Assembly: GCA_018652925.1 (NCBI GenBank)
Contig: JABIBH010000063.1
Location: 1 to 7,841 of the forward strand
Length of the DNA stretch: 7,841 nucleotides
Direction: 5' to 3'
Source: a bacterium
GTDB taxonomy: Bacteria > Krumholzibacteriota > Krumholzibacteriia > LZORAL124-64-63
The notes below the pieces were generated by a model. It saw nothing but the letters and a program-made list of their open reading frames with translations, did not search any database and was not told the origin of the DNA. This document shows, in pieces, positions 1-7,091 of the stretch (position 1 is its first letter; each line of letters begins with the position of its first letter). The translations under genes and the position numbers were made by a program.

Positions 1-1
1 G

Positions 2-1240
2 GTCATTGCTGGAGCTGTTTGCGTTGTTGCTGAAATCAATCCTGAAGCTGCAATCAAGCGGCACGAGCAAGGCTGGGTTGACGAGCTTTATGAAGATATT
101 GACAAGGTTTTGCTACGCGCCAACGAGGCTCGCGAAGCTGGACAGGCAGTATCAATCACTTATCTCGGCAACATTGTTGATCTCTGGGAAAAGATGGTTG
201 AAACCAATTTCCAGGCTGAACTTGGCAGTGACCAGACCAGTCTGCATAGTCCGTTTGCCGGAGGCTACTACCCTGCTGGATTATCGCTGGAAGAATCAAA
301 TACGATGATGGCCGACAACCCTGAGCAATTCAAAAAAGAAGTCTACTCTACACTGCGCAGACATGTTGCTGCTGTAAATACAATGAGTGACCGTGGGATG
401 CATTTCTGGGATTATGGCAATGCGTTCTTGCTTGAGGCAAGTCGTGCCGATGCTGACATAATGAACGGATCTGAGTTCAAGTACCCATCGTATGTTGAAG
501 ATATCATGGGACCGATGTGCTTTGATTACGGTTTTGGGCCATTCCGATGGGTATGCACCAGTGCAGATCCAGTCGACTTGCAGAAAACAGACCAGATTGC
601 TGTTGAAGTAATGACAACACTTGCAGACCAGGCCCCACCAGAAATCAAACAACAATATCTGGACAATGTGCGCTGGATTGAAGAGGCAGAAAAAAATAAA
701 CTCGTTGTTGGTTCTCAAGCCAGAATCTTGTACAGTGACGAGGAAGGTCGCAGGGCAATTGCCCGGGCATTCAACATCGCAGTCCAGGATGGCACTATCT
801 CTGCACCGGTTGTTCTAGGCAGAGATCACCACGATGTATCAGGCACAGACTCACCTTACAGGGAAACTGCCAACATCCGTGATGGCTCAGCTTTCACAGC
901 TGACATGGCAGTACAAAACTTTGTTGGCGACGGATTCCGTGGCGCAACCTGGATTTCGTTGCACAATGGTGGTGGCGTTGGCTGGGGTGAAGTAATCAAC
1001 GGCGGTTTTGGAATGCTGCTTGATGGCTCCGATGATGCTGGCAGAAGACTTGAGCTGATGCTGAACTGGGATGTCAATAATGGTATCGCTCGTAGAAGTT
1101 GGGCCAGGAATTCAGGCGCCGACTTTGCAATCAAACGCGCAATGAATAGAGATCCATTGTTGCAAGTAACACTCGCTACAATAGCTGAAAACAATACAGT
1201 GGATAACGCAATTGATACGGCGTTCAAAGAAGGAAAATAA
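2..1240 (+). CDS. hutU: Urocanate hydratase (urocanase), 5'-truncated by window edge, long form
   Basis: Converts urocanate to 4-imidazolone-5-propionate with tightly bound NAD+ acting as an electrophile; second step of histidine breakdown, cytoplasmic. The frame is open from base 2, giving 412 C-terminal residues without a start. The TTG at 110 is internal, because conserved sequence (VIAGAVCVVAE..., then KRHEQGW) lies upstream of it. Recognisable blocks are ITYLGNIVDLWEKMV, FDYGFGPFRWVCTS, VVGSQARILYSD, LGRDHHDVSGTDSPYRET and the glycine-rich nucleotide-site block GGGVGWGE at 968-991. The wording matches the long urocanases (about 670 residues, animal-like and some bacteria) rather than the roughly 555-residue Pseudomonas/Bacillus type. 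In the short type the ARICW block carries a cysteine known to be catalytically important; here the block reads ARILY, which I believe is normal for the long form. The stop overlaps the thyX start. Family call is very sure. Confidence 0.96.
   Translation, partial: VIAGAVCVVAEINPEAAIKRHEQGWVDELYEDIDKVLLRANEAREAGQAVSITYLGNIVDLWEKMVETNFQAELGSDQTSLHSPFAGGYYPAGLSLEESNTMMADNPEQFKKEVYSTLRRHVAAVNTMSDRGMHFWDYGNAFLLEASRADADIMNGSEFKYPSYVEDIMGPMCFDYGFGPFRWVCTSADPVDLQKTDQIAVEVMTTLADQAPPEIKQQYLDNVRWIEEAEKNKLVVGSQARILYSDEEGRRAIARAFNIAVQDGTISAPVVLGRDHHDVSGTDSPYRETANIRDGSAFTADMAVQNFVGDGFRGATWISLHNGGGVGWGEVINGGFGMLLDGSDDAGRRLELMLNWDVNNGIARRSWARNSGADFAIKRAMNRDPLLQVTLATIAENNTVDNAIDTAFKEGK
1226..1234 (+). promoter_or_regulatory. 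Ribosome binding site of thyX
   Basis: AAAGAAGGA lies inside the last codons of hutU, five bases before the ATG at 1240. It supports the ATG that overlaps the hutU stop as the real thyX start, and indicates translational coupling of the two genes. Confidence 0.75.
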
Positions 1241-2157
1241 TGAAAGCGGAAAAATTGAGCAGAGCAGGGTCACCTGAACTCGATGCAATACTTGGAAAAA
1301 CATTTCCTGTTCTGAACGATGGCTTTGTTCGCGTTGTTGACTACATGGGCAACGACAGCACAATAGTCCAGGCAGCACGCGTCTCCTATGGCGATGGCAC
1401 CAAGAAAGTCAGCCAGGATCGTGGCCTTATCCGCTACCTGCTTCGCCACAGACACACCACACCTTTTGAAATGTGCTCTGTAACTTTACATGTCCGTGTG
1501 CCGATGGATGCCTGGCGGCAATGGATCAGGCATCGTACTGCTTCTGTAAATGAAATCTCAACTCGCTACTCAATTGCAATTGATGCTGCACAACAAACTG
1601 ATCCAAAAGAGTGGCGCATTCAGGCAATCGATAACAAACAAGGCAGCGACGGTTTTGTGGACCAACAGTCTGGACAAGCTTTAACGGATCAGGAAACAGA
1701 ACTGCACAATACAATTCGTGGAGTTTACAACGGCAGGCTTGAGCAGGGAATCGCCCGTGAACAGGCCAGAAAAGATCTTCCCCTTGCAACATACACTGAA
1801 GCCTACTGGAAAATGGATTTGCATAATCTGCTCCACTTCCTTGCGTTGCGAATGGATAGTCATGCTCAAAAAGAGATTCGCGATTACGCCACAATCATAG
1901 GTGAAGAAATTGTAGCCAAATGGGTTCCAAGTTGTTGGGAAGCATTCCTGGATTACCGATTCAACTCAACCGGAATGTCACGCATGGAATCTGAATTGTT
2001 GGCTGCAATCAATCTTGATAACAATCAGGCGATTGCGCTCGCAAAAGAATTTGGCTGGCTTGAAGAGGGTAAAAACGGATTGAAAAACCATAGAGAACGG
2101 GTTGAGTTTGAGGCAAAACTAATCGATTGGAATATAGAAATTCCGTGGGGAAAATAG
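1240..2157 (+). CDS. thyX: Flavin-dependent thymidylate synthase ThyX
   Basis: Makes dTMP from dUMP using methylene-tetrahydrofolate as carbon donor and FAD/NADPH as reductant; a cytoplasmic tetramer in known members. The signature RHRxxSxNExSxRYS is complete at residues 97-111 (1528-1572). Other family blocks are LLRHRHTTPFE (67-77), DNKQGSDG (131-138), ARKDLPLATYTEAYW (176-190) and LRMDSHAQKEI (203-213), whose Arg204 corresponds to the conserved nucleotide-binding arginine of ThyX. At 305 residues it is longer than the common 220-250; the excess is mainly a C-terminal tail from about residue 245, ending in a charged stretch (KNHRERVEFEAKL), which long ThyX proteins often carry. The ATG is chosen by its AAGGA ribosome site and by the TAATG overlap with hutU. 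Having ThyX suggests the genome may lack thyA, although some genomes have both. Confidence 0.97.
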   Translation: MKAEKLSRAGSPELDAILGKTFPVLNDGFVRVVDYMGNDSTIVQAARVSYGDGTKKVSQDRGLIRYLLRHRHTTPFEMCSVTLHVRVPMDAWRQWIRHRTASVNEISTRYSIAIDAAQQTDPKEWRIQAIDNKQGSDGFVDQQSGQALTDQETELHNTIRGVYNGRLEQGIAREQARKDLPLATYTEAYWKMDLHNLLHFLALRMDSHAQKEIRDYATIIGEEIVAKWVPSCWEAFLDYRFNSTGMSRMESELLAAINLDNNQAIALAKEFGWLEEGKNGLKNHRERVEFEAKLIDWNIEIPWGK

Positions 2158-2158
2158 T
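2158..2158. other. Convergent junction, one base between opposing stop codons
   Basis: thyX ends with TAG at 2155-2157 and the opposing membrane glycosyltransferase ends with TAA read from 2161 to 2159. Only one base lies between them. No hairpin followed by a T-run is visible near either stop, so each transcript must terminate inside the opposite gene or by another mechanism. Confidence 0.9.
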
Positions 2159-3694
2159 TTACCTGTAAATATCACCACCTGCCCACATAAACTCTACTCC
2201 AGGTATTGGCAACTGATGCCACGACATCCAGTTTTCGGGTTTGGCTAATTCAATCTCATACTTCTTGCCATCAAAAACAATTTCGACAATACCTTCAGGG
2301 CAACTCACTGAGATCGCTTCTTTGTCAGTCAATACCAACAATTGCCCGTTGATCTCAAACTCAACAGACTGAGCTGTTCGCAAAGAAACCCTGTCTGCTC
2401 CACCCTGCTCCAGATAAAATGAGGAAGACTCAAGCCAGTATTTGGTACTTAGTGGTGTGCCAGTTATTACTGCCCAGAGAACAGTCAGCAACAGGATCGA
2501 TGAAGCCAATGCCCGCTTGCCAAACCACCTCCACATTTCAACAACACCGGATCCGGCAATCGGCAATGCTAACACAAGCAACGGTTGGTGAAATCTGCTG
2601 ATCCCAATTGTCATAAGAGCAGGTAACGTCAGCCCAACAGCTATCAATACAAATAGCCGGGCATACTTGAACCTGCCAATCGCAATCCCGCGAGTAATCA
2701 ACATTACAAGTGTGACGTAACTTACCAATAAAAGCCATGATATGGGAGCTGGTGGTATACCAGGTCTATATCCAGTATGCAAAACATGCCGTAACAAAAA
2801 GAAATCTGTACTGAGAAACATTCGCAGTCGATCTACAACACGTTCACATGCGCCGGGTAAATCTTTGGCAATAACAGATAATGCATAATTCCTGCGCTCA
2901 ACATCGTCGGGAATTTCAAAAAGAACCTCATCGATAGCATGAATACGCCAGGTTGAGCCAAGCCCATCCGGTTCAAGGCCGCTATTTCCTAATAGAAGAT
3001 TAAGTCCACCAAAAGCAGAGGCAGGATAGACCCTGCCCTCCTGGCTGTACAAAGTCAGTTGCCACGGCAACAAGACAAGCAAACCTGTAACCAGCATCAA
3101 TACTGCTGGTTTGAGTTTGTTTGTTTTCCAAAACCAGATTGGGACCAGAACCAGAAGCGACAAACCTACAGGTCTGGTCAACACCAGTAACCCCAGAACA
3201 AAACCGATCAGCAATGGATTTTTCCGCCCGGGACGTACCAGCAGCAACATCACAATTACCAGAAGCAGATTGAACAACGGTTCAGACCAGAGTGTGTGTG
3301 AAAAAAATGTAAACGATGGATAAAGAATATGTATCGCTGCGGCTGCAATTGCAGCCTTGCGTGAAACTACGTGTCTGCCGAACAGAAAAATAAGGCCGGT
3401 AGTAATTGCTGTTAAAATAACATTTAGCAATCGCATCACTGCAATATTGTTGCCGGTCAACAACATCGACAGTCCACCCGTAATTGGCCAGAGTGGTGGT
3501 TGGAAACCATGAAAATATGCCTGGGAGAAAGTATCTTTCCCAAGCATCAATCCACTCCACCCGCAAGCTCGGCTGAAATATGAAAACTCGTCATTGACCA
3601 TAGCTGTATCAGTAGTAACAACAGGAAGTAGAATCATGCCGCGCAGAACCAATGAAATCAGAATCAGTAATAGAACAAGTTTCTTGTCACTCAT
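2159..3694 (-). CDS. GT39/PMT-like polytopic membrane glycosyltransferase
   Basis: Likely inner-membrane enzyme of the ArnT/PMT (GT-C fold) class, which moves a sugar from a polyprenyl-phosphate carrier to a lipid, protein or glycan on the periplasmic face. The 511 residues begin with a membrane segment (5-25). The first loop carries the acidic pair DE at 35-36, placed as in GT-C enzymes, and the QPPLWP motif (65-70) typical of PMT_2 proteins. Further hydrophobic segments lie near 83-105, 113-131, 138-155, 159-187, 196-213, 318-336, 345-363, 368-385 and 396-412. A loop at about 214-317 and a C-terminal soluble, beta-rich tail (413-511) probably face the periplasm. The ATG overlaps the end of the upstream GT4 gene by 8 bases (ATGAGTGA); no strong ribosome site is seen, so it probably relies on coupling. 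The gene ends one base from the thyX stop. Substrate unknown. Confidence 0.85.
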   Translation of the reverse strand: MSDKKLVLLLILISLVLRGMILLPVVTTDTAMVNDEFSYFSRACGWSGLMLGKDTFSQAYFHGFQPPLWPITGGLSMLLTGNNIAVMRLLNVILTAITTGLIFLFGRHVVSRKAAIAAAAIHILYPSFTFFSHTLWSEPLFNLLLVIVMLLLVRPGRKNPLLIGFVLGLLVLTRPVGLSLLVLVPIWFWKTNKLKPAVLMLVTGLLVLLPWQLTLYSQEGRVYPASAFGGLNLLLGNSGLEPDGLGSTWRIHAIDEVLFEIPDDVERRNYALSVIAKDLPGACERVVDRLRMFLSTDFFLLRHVLHTGYRPGIPPAPISWLLLVSYVTLVMLITRGIAIGRFKYARLFVLIAVGLTLPALMTIGISRFHQPLLVLALPIAGSGVVEMWRWFGKRALASSILLLTVLWAVITGTPLSTKYWLESSSFYLEQGGADRVSLRTAQSVEFEINGQLLVLTDKEAISVSCPEGIVEIVFDGKKYEIELAKPENWMSWHQLPIPGVEFMWAGGDIYR

Positions 3695-4841
3695 TTACTG
3701 ATGCCAACTTTTCTATCGCTTCACACATTCTATCCCAGGAATATTTCTCTTTTTCAACTGCAACTGCTGAGCTGAATTTCTCTGCCAAATCATCATCAAA
3801 GAATTTAATAATAGCTTCTCCAAGAGATTCACTGTTTTTTGGAGGCACCAGAAATCCAGTGCGGCCGTGGTCAACAACTTCAGGCAATCCCCCTACAGTT
3901 GTAGAAACTACCGGCAAGTCATAGTTCATCGCAATCTGTACAATTCCGCTTTGAGTTGCGGACACATATGGCAAAGCGACCAGATCCGAGGCAACAAAAT
4001 AATCCTCTACAATTTCATCGGGCATATAACCATCAACCAGCTGTATGATATCACTGGCAGATGACTCAGCTATTCTGTCCAGATAAGGCTTTTTATCTCC
4101 GTAGATATCACCAACAATCAGCACCTTGATATTGTTTCCAAACTTGCCCTGCAACATTGGAGCTGCATCAATCAGATATTCCAACCCCTTGTACGCTTTA
4201 ATAAAACCGAAGAACAGAACTACTTTGCAAGTATTAGAAATTCCAAGTTCAGCCCTTGCGTTGCTTTTGGTTTTGCGTTCTCTGCCTGGAATTCCAAAAT
4301 CGAAAACAGGAAGTGGAACAGTAACTACTGAGCCGGGGGCAACTGATGGGACTTCACTTAGAAGGTCGCTCCTGACTTGATCACTTTGAGCTATGAAACC
4401 ATCTCCTGGGGATAGTGCATACCGCGTTAACTGCTTTGCAAATGGATATTTTTCATGGGCAATCACATTGTCCAGTATAAAGTAAACTGGCAGTCCGGCG
4501 CGCTTGCACAGTCTGGCGATTGTGCCAAATGCTGGTGCGAAATATGGTAACCAATATTTTATAAAAACTGCATCCGGTTTGTTTTTCTTGATTAATTTAG
4601 CAGCACTGAACCAGGTCCAGGGTAACCACGGTACAATCACCGGTTCATTTGGCATCTGCATCCACTGTGCAACATCACTAGTCTGACTTGTACCCGGGAA
4701 AATAATTTTTGGGTACTGTTTCTTTAGAGAAATCCATTGGACATCGTGGTCTCGGCTCAATAGGTGTTTCACTACATATGCCGCCGATGTGACAATACCA
4801 CCATGAAAAGGTGGAGCGGGACTTATCAACGATATTTTCAA
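3687..4841 (-). CDS. GT4-family glycosyltransferase (GT-B fold), TTG start
   Basis: Probable cytoplasmic or membrane-associated sugar transferase acting on a glycolipid or polysaccharide intermediate; donor and acceptor cannot be read from sequence. The N-terminal half begins ISPAPPFHGGI (5-15), the glycine loop common in GT4 enzymes. The C-terminal half has the nucleotide-sugar domain: VVLFFGFIKAYKGLEYLIDA (207-226), KVLIVGD (239-245), SDLVALPY (285-292), then SATQSGIVQIA (294-304) and VVSTTVGGLPEVV (311-323), then GRTGFLVPP (326-334). The classic E-x7-E is not present; the SATQSG form replaces it. The start is TTG: the codon directly upstream in frame is TAA, the conserved N-terminus begins at once, and GGAG stands 8 bases before it. 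It overlaps the upstream TPR gene by 4 bases (TTGA) and the downstream membrane glycosyltransferase by 8. Family sure, specificity unknown. Confidence 0.93.
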   Translation of the reverse strand: MKISLISPAPPFHGGIVTSAAYVVKHLLSRDHDVQWISLKKQYPKIIFPGTSQTSDVAQWMQMPNEPVIVPWLPWTWFSAAKLIKKNKPDAVFIKYWLPYFAPAFGTIARLCKRAGLPVYFILDNVIAHEKYPFAKQLTRYALSPGDGFIAQSDQVRSDLLSEVPSVAPGSVVTVPLPVFDFGIPGRERKTKSNARAELGISNTCKVVLFFGFIKAYKGLEYLIDAAPMLQGKFGNNIKVLIVGDIYGDKKPYLDRIAESSASDIIQLVDGYMPDEIVEDYFVASDLVALPYVSATQSGIVQIAMNYDLPVVSTTVGGLPEVVDHGRTGFLVPPKNSESLGEAIIKFFDDDLAEKFSSAVAVEKEKYSWDRMCEAIEKLASVNE

Positions 4842-5752
4842 TTAACTTTCTCCAGGCTATCCAGTATTTTATTTGCATCAGCATTCAGCTGCTCATCCAG
4901 GCCTTCTTTGATGGCCAGTTTAAAGGCAGTGATTGCCTGAATGTCATTGCCCATTTCAGCAAACAGTTCACCCATGTTGAAGTAGATTACAGCCCTTTCA
5001 GATTTTGGCATAGTTAAAGTCAAAGCCGCAAGATACTTGTCAACTGCCTGATAATATTTACCAATAGAACGCAATAGTTTGCCTTCCTGAATCATCATTT
5101 CAGCTGTGCTGCTCTTCCCTACCATTTCGTTCAACTGAACCAGCAACTGCCTTGCCAGCGGCTCCATACTTTTGGACAATCCTTTGACCAAAGACTGCTC
5201 GATAAGTTCCCTGGCATGCAATAATTCATTTTTGTCCCGCAAGAAACCGGCAAGCAAAACCAGTGCTTCTGCATCGTTGGGATTATCTCGCAAAGCATCT
5301 CTGCACAATTCTTCCGCTTCAATATTCCTGCCACCAGTATAGGCATCAAGTGCTCTGTTGACTTTGTAACTGTAAAAAGCAGGGGCACTGTCTCTGGGTG
5401 GGCCAAAGAATCTGACTGTATAAAGTCCGCCTCTTCTGGTGTCAGCCGTTAGAACAACTGAAATCTCTTCACCAATTCCCCACGGTATTTCCACTCTGTG
5501 ACATGATTCATTACGACCAGCATAAAGCAGAGCACCATTGTTCATTCGCAGGATATGCAAATCGCAAAGAGCAAGATCTCCATCGACTTCAAGAATCCAG
5601 TTACGAAGTTGGACATCGTCACTGTCAATGCGGAACTGAAAAGATTCGCCAGCTTCAAGATTGTAGGTTTCTGTTCCCCATACTTCTTGAGGGGCCGATG
5701 CAAACAGAGGCGCAGCAAATAATAGTACTACTAGAAGTGAGCAGATTCTCAT
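4838..5752 (-). CDS. Exported beta-domain plus TPR repeat protein
   Basis: I do not recognise a named family. The 304 residues start with a signal peptide (MRICSLLVVLLFAAPLFASA); cleavage is probably around 18-20, but a proline follows ASA, so the exact site is unclear. Residues about 25-117 look like an all-beta sandwich resembling pre-peptidase C-terminal (PPC) style domains: SFQFRIDSDDVQLRNWILEV, then EEISVVLTADTRRGGLYTVRF. Two cysteines in it (63, 84) could pair. Residues about 127-300 are helical TPR-like repeats (RNIEAEELCRDALRDNPNDAEALVLLA; GKYYQAVDKYLAAL; YFNMGELFAEMGNDIQAITAFKLAIKEG). It is likely a periplasmic scaffold or adaptor between the upstream outer-membrane/lipoprotein pair and the downstream glycosyltransferases. 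The ATG overlaps the preceding stop (ATGA), with GAGGAG 8 bases before it. Export and TPRs are well supported; role is inference. Confidence 0.85.
   Translation of the reverse strand: MRICSLLVVLLFAAPLFASAPQEVWGTETYNLEAGESFQFRIDSDDVQLRNWILEVDGDLALCDLHILRMNNGALLYAGRNESCHRVEIPWGIGEEISVVLTADTRRGGLYTVRFFGPPRDSAPAFYSYKVNRALDAYTGGRNIEAEELCRDALRDNPNDAEALVLLAGFLRDKNELLHARELIEQSLVKGLSKSMEPLARQLLVQLNEMVGKSSTAEMMIQEGKLLRSIGKYYQAVDKYLAALTLTMPKSERAVIYFNMGELFAEMGNDIQAITAFKLAIKEGLDEQLNADANKILDSLEKVN
4850..4853 (-). promoter_or_regulatory. Ribosome binding site deciding a TTG start
   Basis: GGAG on the minus strand (within CTGGAGAAAG), 8 bases before the TTG at 4841. It lies within the last codons of the upstream TPR gene. 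With the in-frame TAA at 4844-4842 it fixes the glycosyltransferase start at TTG. Confidence 0.75.
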
Positions 5753-7077
5753 TGTGGTAACTCCTCAATAAGTGGTAATGACAAATTACTACCATATTCT
5801 TGGTTCACAGCATCAATCAACAATTTGGTCATCATCGCTTGCCCATAACGTGTTGGGTGAATGCCATCAAGGCTGTAAAGCCCGCCCAGGAATTCTCCTG
5901 TGATCAGCCAACCGTTATAAGTTGTCCCTTCAACTGCATTGTAAAATATTGAAGCAACATCAACAAACAGGCAATTATATTCAACAGCCAAAGAGGCAAT
6001 GATTTCATTGTATGCTGAAGTTGCCTGCATCAAACCGGAATATTCTTCCATCGACAGGAAATCAGCTCCAGTAAGAACTTCCAGGCCGCATTTTGGCCAT
6101 ATTTCAGCAATCATATTTTCAGCTTCAGTTTCAGTAATTCCATCCCGGATCTGTATTGCCAGACTAACCTGCTCATAAGGATAACCCACTCCCTCATCGG
6201 TCTTCAGTTTTGCCTGCAAGTAAACCTTGTCCGATTCGGAAAGTTCGCAGCAATCAGAGAGCAAAGGAATTGGATTACCTTCAGCATCGGGTAACATTTC
6301 ACTGAACTGGTCAGTAACATACCACGGCTGCAGGGAAAATGCTGCCGACTGAGCAATTGGAGGGATAGTCAACATAGCGAAATCGCAAACAGGCAAACTC
6401 TCTGTCAATTGATCCAGAATTGTACGATAACTGGCTTCAAATTCCTCCGGTGAATCAAGAAGTTCACTACTACCCAAGGTTGCCGGATACATTATCTCGC
6501 TGAACCCGAACATCAAAGTCATGAAAGTTGGATCCAGAGAAATTGCCTGCTCAATACCAGTCTGCTCAGATCTTAAAAACATGTCCAGATAAGGATTTGG
6601 TGGAGTGCCATCTCCATGCACGCGCCACAAAAGTTCATCGGCAGTCAGCAATGGAATTGCCAGATTGTTATATGATCGATTCAGATCAACGTTCAGCAAC
6701 ATCGACATCCAAAAATCAGGATCATCCCATGGAGTGGGCTCAATTGTAGGGTTGCCATTTTCATCAAGCACAACTCTGAGATGTCCCTGAGCAAAAGAAC
6801 CATCAATAGCCAGCATTCCGGGATCGGCAATAAGTGGTTGTTCGAAATCTGTAATTCCAGCTGCGCGTGTAAAAATAGATGGGTAATTATAATACTGTGC
6901 CGATTCAAATACTGAGCCGGACTGCATGCCTGCGGTTATCGATCCACCCAGAGCAACGTAAGTTGAAAAATCAGCAGTTCCCCAGTCTGTTGCAACAGGA
7001 GCAAGTGGTGGCGCATCTTCAAGCAGTTTACAACCGCCAGACAATACCAATATCAGAATTATTGTCAGCTTGCGCAT
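5749..7077 (-). CDS. Large SGNH/GDSL-hydrolase-like lipoprotein with altered catalytic blocks
   Basis: Resembles the large SGNH/GDSL proteins found beside OmpP1/FadL porins in Bacteroidota-like genomes; known SGNH enzymes are esterases, lipases or acyltransferases. 442 residues. N-terminus MRKLTIILILVLSGGC suggests export and lipidation at Cys16, though serine sits where lipoboxes usually have leucine (-3). Block I is YVALGGSITAG, with nucleophile Ser46 (6940-6942); the usual D/N before Ser is Gly. Block II is YNNLAIPLL (136-144), where relatives usually have Gly after the Pro. Block III TFMTLMFGFSE (184-194) replaces the usual GNND with GFSE. Block V SLDGIHPTRYG (402-412) keeps Asp404 and His407. 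So the Ser-Asp-His triad is intact but both oxyanion-hole residues differ. The ATG has AAAGGA 8 bases upstream; 12 bases separate it from the porin gene. Fold is sure, activity is not. Confidence 0.88.
   Translation of the reverse strand: MRKLTIILILVLSGGCKLLEDAPPLAPVATDWGTADFSTYVALGGSITAGMQSGSVFESAQYYNYPSIFTRAAGITDFEQPLIADPGMLAIDGSFAQGHLRVVLDENGNPTIEPTPWDDPDFWMSMLLNVDLNRSYNNLAIPLLTADELLWRVHGDGTPPNPYLDMFLRSEQTGIEQAISLDPTFMTLMFGFSEIMYPATLGSSELLDSPEEFEASYRTILDQLTESLPVCDFAMLTIPPIAQSAAFSLQPWYVTDQFSEMLPDAEGNPIPLLSDCCELSESDKVYLQAKLKTDEGVGYPYEQVSLAIQIRDGITETEAENMIAEIWPKCGLEVLTGADFLSMEEYSGLMQATSAYNEIIASLAVEYNCLFVDVASIFYNAVEGTTYNGWLITGEFLGGLYSLDGIHPTRYGQAMMTKLLIDAVNQEYGSNLSLPLIEELPQ
5761..5766 (-). promoter_or_regulatory. 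Strong ribosome binding site of the TPR gene
   Basis: GAGGAG on the minus strand, 8 bases before the ATG at 5752, inside the final codons of the SGNH gene. It supports the ATGA overlap start. Confidence 0.8.
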
Positions 7078-7085
7078 TAACCAAG

Positions 7086-7091
7086 TCCTTT
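7086..7091 (-). promoter_or_regulatory. Ribosome binding site of the SGNH lipoprotein gene
   Basis: AAAGGA on the minus strand, 8 bases before the ATG at 7077 and overlapping the stop codon (TAA at 7092-7090) of the porin gene, which ties the two genes into one translation unit. Confidence 0.75.

Noticed and set aside
296..718. 140-residue minus-strand frame opposite urocanase
   Set aside because: Lies wholly within strongly conserved urocanase coding; no recognisable domain; composition of a shadow frame.
856..1227. 123-residue minus-strand frame opposite urocanase
   Set aside because: Serine/proline-rich shadow opposite the conserved glycine-rich urocanase region.
110..1240. TTG at 110 as start of the urocanase
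   Set aside because: The same frame is open back to base 2 and encodes conserved urocanase sequence upstream, so the gene is cut by the window edge.
1526..1894. 122-residue minus-strand frame opposite thyX
   Set aside because: Overlaps the ThyX signature block on the other strand; no family features.
2140..2220. Bidirectional terminator between thyX and the opposing gene
   Set aside because: No inverted repeat with a T-run could be found by reading either strand here.
3282..3566. 94-residue minus-strand frame inside the membrane glycosyltransferase
   Set aside because: Frame-shifted shadow of a verified membrane protein on the same strand.
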